Positions 8,224 to 17,282 are shown, counted from the first letter of the stretch. The stretch is 64,000 nt of DNA from Streptomyces sp. ISL-43 (GCF_018614195.1 NZ_JAGGOT010000035.1:62001-126000), one strand, 5' to 3'. The notes: generated by a model from the sequence alone, not told the origin. Program-made: numbers and translations.

Positions 8224-10389
8224 TCAGGGGAAGGAGACGACGGTGGACGGGGTGGTCGACGTACCCGACGTCGGGGCGCCCGTGTTGTTGATGACGTGCT
8301 CGTACTGGCCGTTGCCGCCGAGCGAGACGACGAGGAGGTCGTGGAACTTCACGCCGGGCTTCACCGGGACCTGGAAGCCGTGGTCCTGGCGGATCGTCGG
8401 GTCGACGTTGTAGTAGCAGTAGCTGCCCAGGCCCCAGCCCTCGTGGGTGTTGACCGAGTCGGCCACCTTGTAGGCCGCGAAGCCCTTGATCGAACCGTTC
8501 TGGATGGCGGCCTGGTTGGGGGCGTCGTAGGCCTTCTCGTCCTGGAAGAAGATCGTCCGGCCGCGCTCGCCGTTCCACTCCACGTCGTACTTGTTGAAGT
8601 GCTCGACGAACAGGCCGGTGGCCAGTACGTCGTCACCGTTGACGCGGAACCCGTAGTCGGAGCGGTTGGTCTCCCAGCCCACGCCGTCGCCGTGGTCGGC
8701 GCGCCAGATCCAGGTGTGGTCGACGATCGTGTCGTGGTTGTTGACCACCATGCCGGCCGTCGCCTTGCCCGCGCCGGCGCCGCCGACCCGGATGAAGACG
8801 TCCTGGCCGGTGGTCGGATTCGCCGCGTGGTCCGTGGTGGTGCCGGCCGGGCCGACCTCCAGCAGGGTGGGGGAGTTGACCTGGCCGGCGTCGATCAGGA
8901 ACCCGGCGAGCTTCACGCCGTCGACGTCGGCGACCTTCATCGCCGTCACCCCGTTGTCGGGGATGAGGGTGGCGAGGCCGAGGCCCAGGACGACGGTGTC
9001 GGCGCGGTTGACCTGGACGGTCTGGTCGACGTGGTAGACGCCCGGGGTGAAGAGCAGGTGCAGGCCCTGGGCCAGCGCCTGGTTCATCGTCGCGGCGCTC
9101 GTGCCCGGCTTGACGATGTAGAACTGGCTGAGCGGGATCGAGGTGCCCTGCGGGGTGCCGTTGCCCCACGAAGTGCCGCGCGCGTTGACGCGTTTGGCCG
9201 GGACGAAGACCTTGTACTCGGAGCCGTCCAGGTACAGGAAGGGCTTCTCCCGGGAGACCGGGGTGGTGTCGAGGGTGGTGTAGCGCGGCTCCGGGAAGGT
9301 CTGGGCGGGCGCTCCCACGGTGCCGGAGAAGACCTGGTTCCAGACACTGTTGGACCAGCTGCTGATGGAGCTTTCACGGGTGTACCACTGCTGCTGCGAG
9401 TAGTTGCCGACCTGGCCGTCGATCTTCGAGTCGGCGATGTAGCCGCCCGAGGCCCAGCCGAAGCCGTCGGGGGCGAGGTTGAGCCCGCCCTTGACGTGCA
9501 TCCGGCGGAAGGGAGCCGCCTGCGAGACGGCCCAGCGGTCGGTGCCGCTGACCGGGCTGAGGGCGAGGTTCTCCGCCGAACGCCAGAAGTTCTGCGTGGC
9601 GTTGCCGCCGAACCAGCCCGCGTCGACGGTCACGTCGCCGTTGATGGTGGTGTCGTCGGGGTTCAGGCCGAGGCCGGAGATGGAGGTGTAGAAGCCGATC
9701 TGGGCGTTGAGGCCGTTGTAGGTACCCGGTTTGAAGAGGAACTGGTAGCGGCCGGACCCGAATTGGGCCGACTCCTGCTGGGCGAAGACCTCGTCCAGCT
9801 TGGCCTGGATGTTCGGCGTGGACGGATCGAAGACGATCACATTGGGTCCGAGGTCGCCGCCGCCGGGGAGGGTCGGGCCGGTGCCAGCGGTCCCGTACAC
9901 CTGGAACTCCCAGAGCGAGTAGCCGTATCCGGTGGTGCGCTGGGTGCCGTAGACGCGGACGTAGCGGGCGGTGCCGGTGATGTCGTGGGTCTGGACGCCG
10001 CCGGTGCCGTTGGCCGTCGAATAGGCCGTGGACCAGCTGGTGCCGTTCGTGGACAGCTCGACGCGGTACGCCTTCGCGGCGGCGGTCTCCCAGCGCAGGA
10101 CGACCTGGCTCAGCTGGGCCGGGGCGCCGAGGTCGACCTGTATCCACTGCGGATCGGCGAACTGGCTCGACCAGCGGGTGCCGTTGTTGCCGTCCACGGC
10201 GGCGGAGCCGGGGGTGCCGGCGCCCTCGACCGAGGAGACCGTGACGGACTTGCCTTGCGAGAGGAGCGTGGGCGCCGCGGTGGCGGCGGTGCTCGGGAGG
10301 AGCACGAGGAGGGCCGCGACCAGTGCGGCCGCGAGGGTTGCGACGGTCAGCCGCGAGGGGCGTGGCGGGTGGTCGGAGAGCAGGGGCAT
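8224..10389 (-). CDS. Secreted discoidin-GH55 protein, exo-beta-1,3-glucanase-like
   Basis: The ATG at 10389 has caggag nine bases upstream and opens a 39-residue signal peptide; the longer frame to 10494 has no ribosome site. The 721-residue product has an N-terminal F5/8 discoidin module (about 40-165). A double beta-helix domain follows with hallmarks of Streptomyces GH55 laminarinases: VIVFDPSTPNIQAKLDEV, FWRSAENLAL, VSREKPFLY, LLFTPGVYHVDQTV, WRADHGDGVGWETN and WNGERGRTIFFQ. By analogy with the characterised Streptomyces GH55 enzyme, the Glu of WNGE (E608) is the likely catalytic acid. Expected action is exo-cleavage of beta-1,3-glucan outside the cell. It is the first of three co-directional secreted genes. 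Confidence 0.88.
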   Translation of the reverse strand: MPLLSDHPPRPSRLTVATLAAALVAALLVLLPSTAATAAPTLLSQGKSVTVSSVEGAGTPGSAAVDGNNGTRWSSQFADPQWIQVDLGAPAQLSQVVLRWETAAAKAYRVELSTNGTSWSTAYSTANGTGGVQTHDITGTARYVRVYGTQRTTGYGYSLWEFQVYGTAGTGPTLPGGGDLGPNVIVFDPSTPNIQAKLDEVFAQQESAQFGSGRYQFLFKPGTYNGLNAQIGFYTSISGLGLNPDDTTINGDVTVDAGWFGGNATQNFWRSAENLALSPVSGTDRWAVSQAAPFRRMHVKGGLNLAPDGFGWASGGYIADSKIDGQVGNYSQQQWYTRESSISSWSNSVWNQVFSGTVGAPAQTFPEPRYTTLDTTPVSREKPFLYLDGSEYKVFVPAKRVNARGTSWGNGTPQGTSIPLSQFYIVKPGTSAATMNQALAQGLHLLFTPGVYHVDQTVQVNRADTVVLGLGLATLIPDNGVTAMKVADVDGVKLAGFLIDAGQVNSPTLLEVGPAGTTTDHAANPTTGQDVFIRVGGAGAGKATAGMVVNNHDTIVDHTWIWRADHGDGVGWETNRSDYGFRVNGDDVLATGLFVEHFNKYDVEWNGERGRTIFFQDEKAYDAPNQAAIQNGSIKGFAAYKVADSVNTHEGWGLGSYCYYNVDPTIRQDHGFQVPVKPGVKFHDLLVVSLGGNGQYEHVINNTGAPTSGTSTTPSTVVSFP

Positions 10390-10468
10390 GCGGGGGGACT
10401 CCTGACGTTGTGGATCCGGGGGGATCGAAGCGTGAGTGAACTGCCCGGGGCGGAGGGCGTCAAGGGTT

Positions 10469-10505
10469 TGAACGTTCATGAATTGAAGATCCAATGACGT
10501 GTCAA
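10469..10505 (-). promoter_or_regulatory. Promoter and operator candidate for the GH55 gene
   Basis: Read on the minus strand, a consensus -35 TTGACA (10500-10505) is followed at 17-18 bases by a weak -10 (about 10477-10482). The -10 overlaps a perfect 10-bp palindrome, tgaacgttca (10469-10478). A CG-centred palindrome over the -10 fits repression by a LacI-family regulator. The regulator is not in the window. Confidence 0.45.
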
Positions 10506-11616
10506 TAAGGCATCAGGCCTGTGAACTTGGGGTTTCTTCAATCCTTGTGAAAAGTGTTGACGAAAAAACTTCGCAGGACTCTACTGAGGGTCTGACCGCT
10601 CCGTCTCGCCGTGCCCGCCACGGCGGGGCGGGGCTTGGGTCGGGAGCCTTCGGTGTGTTCGGAGAGTTGGCCATGATGGGTGCTCAGGTGTGGCCGTGCG
10701 TTCGTTACTTGTCGGCATGGGATGCGGTGAGGGTGCGTGAGGGCGAGGGGCTGGAGGGTGCCTCGGGGTCCCGGGCCTCGTCCGCACCCCGGGCCCCGGG
10801 CCCCGTACCCCGGGCCCCGCACCCCGGGCCCCGGGCTCCGGGCTTCCAAGCTCCGGCCCTGCGCTGCGTCGAGCTTCCGGGCTGTCGGGCCCCTTGGCGC
10901 CCCGGGCTGTCCGGGGCGACGGACCCAGGGCGCTGAGTCCCGAGTTCCCAAGCTCTCGCGCTGCGGGTGGCCGGGCCGCGGGGCTCCTGGCCCCGGCAAC
11001 GCAAGGCCCCTTGGCCGTCGGGATGAGTGCCGCCGTGCCGTCAGGCTCCCGGGCCTCGGTCTCCCTGGCCGAGGGCGGTGAGCGGCGCGTATGCGGTACT
11101 GGTCTGCGTGGGCTCGGAGCGCGCCGCGTTCGTCCGGCTGGTGTGCTCGGTGCCTCGGGCCGTGGTCCGTCAGGCTGCCGGGCCGCGGGGCCGCCGGCCC
11201 CCAGGCCGCCGAGCTTGGGCTCCGTAGCGCCAGGATCCCGGACACCCCAGCCACGCCGGGCCGTCGGACGCCGAGCTCCCAGGCTCGCGCGTCCCCGAGC
11301 TTCCGGCCCTCGGACCATCGGGCCGTCGACCCCGCCGGGTCGGGCGTTGGGCACTGGGCCCCCGGCGACGCTGGGCTCCCGAGCTCCCTGCGGCGCTGGG
11401 CTCCCGAGCTCCCGAGCTCCCGGCCCCCGGCTCCCGAGCTCCCAAGCCCGGCTCCCGGGTCCCGGGCCCGAACTCTCAGGCCGTGAGCTCTGCCCGGTCG
11501 GCTGTTGGGCTCTGGCTATCCCAGCCGTGGCGGGGTTTCGGTCCCGAGCTTCCCGGCCCCGGGCCGTCGGTGCCCCCGACCTCGGGCCGGGCCGGTGGGT
11601 CCCGAGGTGCTGGGTG
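10506..11616. other. Gene-free, repeat-rich GC region
   Basis: About 1.1 kb without a credible gene. The open frames here translate to Pro/Arg/Gly/Ala strings with no recognisable domain and poor start contexts. From about 10780 to 11610 the DNA is a field of short imperfect repeats: runs of ccgggccc near 10796-10850, and ctcccgag or gagctccc units near 11270-11470. The structure looks like slipped-strand expansion rather than coding sequence. It separates the glucan block from the RNA-repair operon. Confidence 0.6.
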
Positions 11617-14600
11617 TCAGGGCAGGTCGGGGACGGTGCCGCAGTCGGCCCAGGTCACCTCTGTGCCGGGGAGCGTCGCCGACCAGGGGGTGGTGAGGGC
11701 CGTGAGGGTCTGCGCGTCCGGCGGCGCGGCGCCTAGGCCGATCGCGTAGCGGGCCAGGGTCGCTGTCCGCTCGAACGGGCGGGGCCAGGCGTGCACGTCC
11801 TCGAAGCCCGCCTGGGACAACGCGCCGAGCAGGGCCCGGAGGCGGCCGCGCGCGCGTCCGAGATTCTCTTCGAGGTCCGTGGGCCGGGCTCCCGTCACCG
11901 TGACCACGGCCCAGGCGGCGTGTCGGCGGTGCAGGGGCGGCGCACCGGCGAGGGCGTGTGTGTCGCCGCCGTCCTCCAGCACTTCCCACGCGCCGTACAG
12001 CTCGCGCCCGAGCAAGTCCCGCAGGCCGACACCGACTTGGGCGGTGCAGGTACGAACCGGAGCGGAGGGCGTCAGGACGGTGACGGCCCCGCCGCCACTC
12101 GACTCACCGCCGGTCGGCCCGGAGTCCGAGGCGCCCGCGTGCTCCTCGGCCGCTCCGGGAGCGGCGCGATGCCGGGCGGCCGAAGTCGACATGGGGCCGA
12201 CCTCTGAAGCCGCGGCGATCGCGCCCGAGGAGCCCGGTGCCGGAGCCGCTGGTGCCACCAGCGCGGCGGCGCGGATGCTGGCCGCCGGTGCCGCCGGTGC
12301 CGCCGGTGCCGCCGGTGCCGCCGAGTTGGGCCGTCGGGAGTCCGGGTTCGCGGATGGGCCGGTGCCCGCGTCCGAGGGGGCGCCCACTGCGGGGTTCGCG
12401 GCCGATCGGGCGGCTGCTGGTGTGGGTTCGGCCGTCGGTGTCGTGCATGGGGCGCGGTGCCTCGCCGAGGCGGCCGCCGGGGTCGTGCCCGGAGAGAGGG
12501 CGGCTTGTGTGGACGGCCCGGCCGTCGGTGCTGTGCCTTGCGTGCGGTGGGCGGCCGAGGCGACTGCCGGACTTGCGCACGAAGCGGTGGCGGCACATGC
12601 GGATTCGATTGCCGGCGTCGTCCCCCGGGTGCCGTGCGTGGTCGCGGCGACCGTTTGGCTTGCGCCCGACGGGGCGGCGGCTGGCGTGGCTCCGGGCGTC
12701 GGCGTCGTGCCCGGGGCGCCGTTGGCGGCCGAGGCCGACCGGCTTGTGCTCGGGGTGACGTCCGTGCCGGGGGCGCCCTGTGGGTCGGCCGTCGCGTGTG
12801 CGGCCGGTGCGCTGGTGGTGATCGCGGCCGGTGACGGCGTCAGGGATACCGGGGTGCGCCAGTCCCAGGCGGCCCAGGTGGCGAAGAACTCGCGCAGCAG
12901 GGCGCCGGGGGAGAGGTCATCGGCGGTGCGGACCGTGTGGGCCGCAAGGACCGCCCAGGCCAGGCCCGGCAGACCGCCGAAGGGGGCCGAGTCCAGCCCG
13001 CGGGACCGGGCCCACGCCTTGGCTTCGCGCGCCAGCCGGGCGAACGCGGCGTGCTCCGGGCACACGAAGGCCCGTACCGCGTCCGCGTCGCTCACCGCGC
13101 TCAGTGCCACCGCCGCCGCCTCGCCGAGCTCCGCGCGCCGGGCCACTGCCTGCGGGGGCGGGACCGGCCCGGTGGCGACGACCACCAGGTCGACGTCCAG
13201 CCCGGCCACACGCAGCCGTAGGCCCGGCACCCGCGCACCCGTCACCTCCCGGAGCCGTTCCGCCTCCGGGAGGGCGGAGGCCACCCGCGCCCGTACCTCC
13301 GCGATGCCAGTGGTTCCGGGCAGGGCCGCCACCAGGTCAAGGTCCGCCTCAGGCAGGGCGCAGCCCATCCGCCGTGAGCCGGCCACGTGTACGACCCCCT
13401 CCGGCAGCGCAGCCGCGATCCGCGCCGCGACCGACCCCGCTGGGTCCGTGGCGGCACCGGTGGCCGGCGCGGGCCGCGTCGCGGCGGTGGGTCGGGCGGG
13501 CTCCGCCCTGTCCGTGGTGGCAATGGTGGGCCGCTCGGGCCGCGTCGCGGCAGCGGGCCGGGCAGGCTCCGCCCCGTCGGCAACGGGCCGTGCGGGCTCC
13601 GCCCCGTCCGTGGCCGCGCCGGCGGATTGGCCGGCCCGGGTCGTGGCGGCCGGCCGGGCGGGCGCGCACTCCGAGGGCTCACCAGCGGGCCAAAGCCGCC
13701 GCGCCGGCTCCGGGGGCCAGTGGACCTTGCCCGTGCCGAGTTCCACCGTGGCCCTGACGCGCATCGGGTCGTCGCCGCGGCGCGACAGGACGGCCAGCGA
13801 GCCGACGCGGGCCGATCGGCCGGCGCCGAGTCGGGTGGCGAGGTCGCGCTCCGCGCGACGGGGGTCCGGGCTGCGGCCCAGGGTCAGATGCGGGGTGAAG
13901 TCCTCCGCCCGGCCCCGGCACCCGGGGAAGCGCAGGGCCAGCGCCCGCCGTAGCTCCTGCCACGGAGTATCGCCGGCCGCCGCCGGGTCCAGCCACAGAG
14001 CCGAGTCGAAGCTGTGCACGCCCTCCAGCCGCGCCGTGAACGGCGCCGTCCGCGCGGCCACTTCGGCCAGCAGCGGCAGTGCCTGCTCGAAGGAGGACTC
14101 CGGTACGAAGCCGAACAGCAGGTTCACGTGCGCGGGCCAGCGCTGCGCCTGCGGATCGTACTCCCGGCGCACCGCCTCCACCGCCGCGTCGTACGGCGGC
14201 ATCCACGCCACCGCCGTCCGCGCCGTGGACCGTGCGTCCAGAGCCGCCGCGCGCCCGTCGGCATCCACCGGCCCGAACTCCAGCGCGGCCTCGACCCCGT
14301 AGTGGTCGGACACGAACAGACCTTCCGGGGAAGGAGAGTCACCGCGCAGCCCGGCCGCCGTCACCCGAGCCGCCGCCGACCGCAGCAGGATCCGGTCCAG
14401 CCGTCCGGCCCGTCCCGACAACGACCCCACCGCGGCGAGCGGATTGACGACCGGATCGAAGGTCGGCGTCTGGTCGGCCGGCCCGTGCACCTCGTTCCAC
14501 GCGTCCCGCAGGCCCAGCGCGGCCGCCGGCCCCTCGGCTCCCGAGCGGCCGTCGTTGAAGTCGCCGACCAGAGCCACATCGCCCGCCTCGATGCCCGCCA

Positions 14601-15393
14601 AACCCTCCGCTATCCGGGCCAGTTCGGAATCCCGCCGGTCCGCCCCGCGCTCGGTGTGATCGCTCGTCAGGTGGGTGGCCGCGACCACCAGGGGGCCGCC
14701 CGCCGTGTCGACCGTGACCGCGACGACCGCCTTGTGCGGGGCCAGCGCGTGCACGCCCGCCTCCCGCACCGGGAGCCGGCTCAGTACCAGCAGGCCGCTG
14801 TCGGCCACCTCCCGCCCACCGGGATCGGCGGCGACGGTGTACCCGGCCCGCACCCACGGCTCGGCGAGCAGCATCCCGAGCAGTCCGCGCTCCACCTCCT
14901 GGAGCGCGATCACATCGGCGTCGGCGGCCGCCAGGTCGGCCAGCAGCAGCGGCCTGCGCAGTGCGGTGGCGATGCGCGGGGCGTCGTAGCGGTCCCACAG
15001 CGTGTTCCACGTCAACAGCCGCACCCGCGCCGGACCCGTGCCGGGGGATCCGGCCTCGGGCGCCGGCAGCCACGCGCCGCCGCCGGCCGCCGCGTCCCAC
15101 GCGTACGGTGTCCGCGCGGTGAAGAAGGGCGCCCGCAGCAGTCTCGGGTCGCGGACCCGCCCGGCCGGGGTGTTGTCGATGACGTCGACGCCCGTGGCCC
15201 GGTCCCAGACCAGTACGCCGTCCGCCTCCACGAACAGCACCCGGTGCCAGGGGATGTCGCCCCCGGGCACGAACGACGGCAGCGGGACCCGCTTCGGCTC
15301 GGCCCCGCGCTGCAGCAGCCCGAAGGTGAAGCGCGCCGGATCGAAACGCGGGTCCCAGCGGACCTGGTGGTAGAGCTCCTCGCTGGTGCGCAT
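11617..15393 (-). CDS. Multidomain RNA-repair protein: MJ1316 - EEP - 2H phosphoesterase - poly(A) polymerase/nucleotidyltransferase
   Basis: This 1258-residue protein starts at an ATG overlapping the ligase stop (TGATG). Residues 1-75 match the MJ1316/DUF504 fold (VRWDPRFDP, IPWHRVLFVE), a proposed reader of RNA cyclic ends. Residues 122-375 are an endonuclease/exonuclease/phosphatase domain (LTWNTLW, ALQEVE, GDFND, SDHYG). Residues 393-560 are a 2H phosphoesterase with the two His motifs HVNL (422) and HLTL (502). Residues 650-1258 are a class-I CCA/poly(A)-polymerase-like nucleotidyltransferase: GSRRMG at 672, acidic pairs DLDL at 684 and DVDL at 733. Two low-complexity stretches (563-650 and 853-1102) interrupt it; the second splits the polymerase. 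Predicted role: trimming, end-healing and extension of damaged RNA with the upstream ligase-kinase. Confidence 0.85.
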   Translation of the reverse strand: MRTSEELYHQVRWDPRFDPARFTFGLLQRGAEPKRVPLPSFVPGGDIPWHRVLFVEADGVLVWDRATGVDVIDNTPAGRVRDPRLLRAPFFTARTPYAWDAAAGGGAWLPAPEAGSPGTGPARVRLLTWNTLWDRYDAPRIATALRRPLLLADLAAADADVIALQEVERGLLGMLLAEPWVRAGYTVAADPGGREVADSGLLVLSRLPVREAGVHALAPHKAVVAVTVDTAGGPLVVAATHLTSDHTERGADRRDSELARIAEGLAGIEAGDVALVGDFNDGRSGAEGPAAALGLRDAWNEVHGPADQTPTFDPVVNPLAAVGSLSGRAGRLDRILLRSAAARVTAAGLRGDSPSPEGLFVSDHYGVEAALEFGPVDADGRAAALDARSTARTAVAWMPPYDAAVEAVRREYDPQAQRWPAHVNLLFGFVPESSFEQALPLLAEVAARTAPFTARLEGVHSFDSALWLDPAAAGDTPWQELRRALALRFPGCRGRAEDFTPHLTLGRSPDPRRAERDLATRLGAGRSARVGSLAVLSRRGDDPMRVRATVELGTGKVHWPPEPARRLWPAGEPSECAPARPAATTRAGQSAGAATDGAEPARPVADGAEPARPAAATRPERPTIATTDRAEPARPTAATRPAPATGAATDPAGSVAARIAAALPEGVVHVAGSRRMGCALPEADLDLVAALPGTTGIAEVRARVASALPEAERLREVTGARVPGLRLRVAGLDVDLVVVATGPVPPPQAVARRAELGEAAAVALSAVSDADAVRAFVCPEHAAFARLAREAKAWARSRGLDSAPFGGLPGLAWAVLAAHTVRTADDLSPGALLREFFATWAAWDWRTPVSLTPSPAAITTSAPAAHATADPQGAPGTDVTPSTSRSASAANGAPGTTPTPGATPAAAPSGASQTVAATTHGTRGTTPAIESACAATASCASPAVASAAHRTQGTAPTAGPSTQAALSPGTTPAAASARHRAPCTTPTAEPTPAAARSAANPAVGAPSDAGTGPSANPDSRRPNSAAPAAPAAPAAPAASIRAAALVAPAAPAPGSSGAIAAASEVGPMSTSAARHRAAPGAAEEHAGASDSGPTGGESSGGGAVTVLTPSAPVRTCTAQVGVGLRDLLGRELYGAWEVLEDGGDTHALAGAPPLHRRHAAWAVVTVTGARPTDLEENLGRARGRLRALLGALSQAGFEDVHAWPRPFERTATLARYAIGLGAAPPDAQTLTALTTPWSATLPGTEVTWADCGTVPDLP
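12088..12837 (-). repeat. Low-complexity insert within the poly(A)-polymerase domain
   Basis: Residues 853-1102 of the protein at 11617-15393 are an Ala/Pro/Thr/Ser/Gly string with recurring APGTTPT, GTTPA, TAEPTPAA and AAPAAPAAPAAP units. It lies between WDWRTPVSLT and VTVLTPSAPVRTC, two blocks that I expect to be nearly adjacent in relatives. The frame is kept throughout. Confidence 0.75.
13444..13707 (-). repeat. Repetitive interdomain linker (EPARP-type)
   Basis: Residues 563-650 of the same protein link the 2H domain to the nucleotidyltransferase. They contain DGAEPARPVA, DGAEPARPAAATRP and DRAEPARPTAATRP, an expanded unit of about 10-18 residues. The matching DNA repeats gggctccgccccgtc-like words. 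Confidence 0.75.
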
Positions 15394-17282
15394 CAGCAGT
15401 CCCCGCCCGTGGTCGTCCCCGTCGGCGCGGCCGCCGCCGTCGCAGTCGTCGCCGTCGTCGCCCTACCGATCGTGCCCGCCGTGTCCTCGACGGTTCCGCC
15501 CGCCCCGATGTACCACGTGCGGTGCGCCTCCCCGGGATACGGCGGTGTGAAGCGGCGCAGCTGCGAGTCCAGCACCCCGGCCGGTACGGGATGCGCGCGC
15601 CGGGCATTGCGGCGCAGCAGCTCCGCCTCCCCGACGAGGACCACGGCGTGGGTGACCAGCGCGTCGCGCCGCCGGGCGACCGCTCCGGCCAGCCCGCGCT
15701 GCTGCCCGGTCAGGGAGGTGGCGTCCCAGACCACCGTGCCGCCGCGCGGTGCGGCGGCGGCCAGCGCCGAGTCCAGCCGGTCCAGGCCCTCCCGGAGCAC
15801 GTCCGCGTTGTCCCGCTGGTCCGAACGCGAACCGCGCGCCGTGCGCAAGTCGTCCAGACCGATGTACGCCTCCACGCCGGGCAGCCCCCGGGCGTACGTG
15901 CTCTTCCCGCTGCCGGAGGGCCCGCAGAGCTGTACCAGGCGCGGGTAGGACGAGCCGTCCCGCCACCGCCACGTGGCGGCCACCGCCTCCTCCGGGGTCG
16001 TCAACTTCCCCTGCCCGTAGCCCTCGCGGGCCTGTGCCCAGCAGCGGTCGGACGCGTCACCGTCGGCTGTCCCGGCGCCGGCGAGGGCCTCGCGCAGCCC
16101 GGCCCGCAGCGGCTCCAGCGGAGCGGGCCCGAGCAGCCCCGCCTCATCGGCGTGCAGCGCGGACCATTCGACGTACTCGCGCGCCTCGGCGGCCTCCGTC
16201 CCGGAACCGGCCGGAGCCGCCCCCGCCAGCGCGTGCAGCACCCCCAGATCGGCTGCCCCCGCCATCCGGACCAGCCCGGCCCGCCGCTCCGCGTCCGGGT
16301 AGGGGAAGGGCCTGCGCAGCGCGGGGTACAGCCCGACCAGGTCCGCGACCCGTCGCGCCGTCGCCATCCCGAGCGGCCCCGCCGCGAGCCGCGCCGCGAG
16401 CCGGGCTCGCGGTACGCCGTGGAGCGCGCCCGCGAGTACTCCGGCCAGCCGGACCTCCCCGGATCGGCGCACCTCCAACCCGTCGATGCGGCCGGTGACT
16501 TCGGCGACGATCTCCTCGACTCCGCCCGCCGCGAGCCCGATTGCGACCGCCTCAGTGACAGCGTCGGCCGCCGTGCCCGGTTCCGCGACCGCGCCGAACC
16601 CCAATGCGTGGAGCAGGCCCGCCGCATCGGGTTCCGCGCCCGACCGTACGTCCCACAGCGCGGCCGAAGGCCCGAGGCCGTTCGGCACCACCCGCTCGTA
16701 CATCCAGTGCGTGTCCGTCGCGACATGGCCGCCCCGCACCCACTTGGCCACGCACCGACCGAAGTCGGCGCGCGCGAAGCCGGCCGCCGTGCGCACGACG
16801 TAGCCCTCCTGGCGCGCCGTGTCGAGCCGCAGTCTGCGCAGCGCGCGCTCGTCGAAGACGCCCCGCCAGAGCACCCGTGGTCCCGGCACGCCGAGTTCGC
16901 GCAGGAAGCGCGCCGTCCGGTCCCAGTCCAGGCAGTGGTCGCCGTCCCACACGGAGAACCCGTAGAACCACGAGTCGAGTTGCTCGTAGGCGAGGGAATG
17001 CCGGGCGTACACGTTCTCCCCGCAGACCCGCCAACCGGCCGGGATCCCCGCCCCGATGCGGCTCTGCAGACCCTTCACCCAGGCCCGCGAAGGGTGGTGG
17101 CCCGAGTCGAGCGAGCGCGCGTGGAGGCCGTCGGCGTACAGGGTGGTGTTCTCCCCGTCGAGCTTCTCGGTGACCACGACCTCCCGACCGGCCAGCCCGT
17201 CGAGCCGCGTGGTCCGCACGTCGTCGGAGCTCGCGCCCGGGGACCACGGCAGATGCGGGGTCCGGGGGTAGTGGGTGCGCAT
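15393..17282 (-). CDS. RNA ligase fused to polynucleotide kinase
   Basis: This 629-residue two-domain RNA-repair enzyme starts at the ATG at 17282, preceded by aggag six bases upstream. The N-terminal part has nucleotidyltransferase ligase motifs: KLDGEN (K40 would carry AMP), FYGFSVWDGD, EGYVVR near 159 and AKWV near 179. This is the T4 Rnl2/DRB0094-like RNA ligase class. Residues about 215-430 are a helical linker of unknown role. The C-terminal part is a T4-Pnkp-like P-loop kinase: GPSGSGKST at 454, GLDDLR at 475, and a later Arg-rich lid. It would phosphorylate 5'-OH RNA ends and then seal nicks. The stop overlaps the next gene's start, so both are co-translated. Confidence 0.87.
   Translation of the reverse strand: MRTHYPRTPHLPWSPGASSDDVRTTRLDGLAGREVVVTEKLDGENTTLYADGLHARSLDSGHHPSRAWVKGLQSRIGAGIPAGWRVCGENVYARHSLAYEQLDSWFYGFSVWDGDHCLDWDRTARFLRELGVPGPRVLWRGVFDERALRRLRLDTARQEGYVVRTAAGFARADFGRCVAKWVRGGHVATDTHWMYERVVPNGLGPSAALWDVRSGAEPDAAGLLHALGFGAVAEPGTAADAVTEAVAIGLAAGGVEEIVAEVTGRIDGLEVRRSGEVRLAGVLAGALHGVPRARLAARLAAGPLGMATARRVADLVGLYPALRRPFPYPDAERRAGLVRMAGAADLGVLHALAGAAPAGSGTEAAEAREYVEWSALHADEAGLLGPAPLEPLRAGLREALAGAGTADGDASDRCWAQAREGYGQGKLTTPEEAVAATWRWRDGSSYPRLVQLCGPSGSGKSTYARGLPGVEAYIGLDDLRTARGSRSDQRDNADVLREGLDRLDSALAAAAPRGGTVVWDATSLTGQQRGLAGAVARRRDALVTHAVVLVGEAELLRRNARRAHPVPAGVLDSQLRRFTPPYPGEAHRTWYIGAGGTVEDTAGTIGRATTATTATAAAAPTGTTTGGDC

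Noticed and set aside
10581..11354. Long open frames on both strands in the repeat-rich gap
   Set aside because: Their translations are Pro/Arg/Gly/Ala strings with no domain and no good start. High GC alone makes such frames open.
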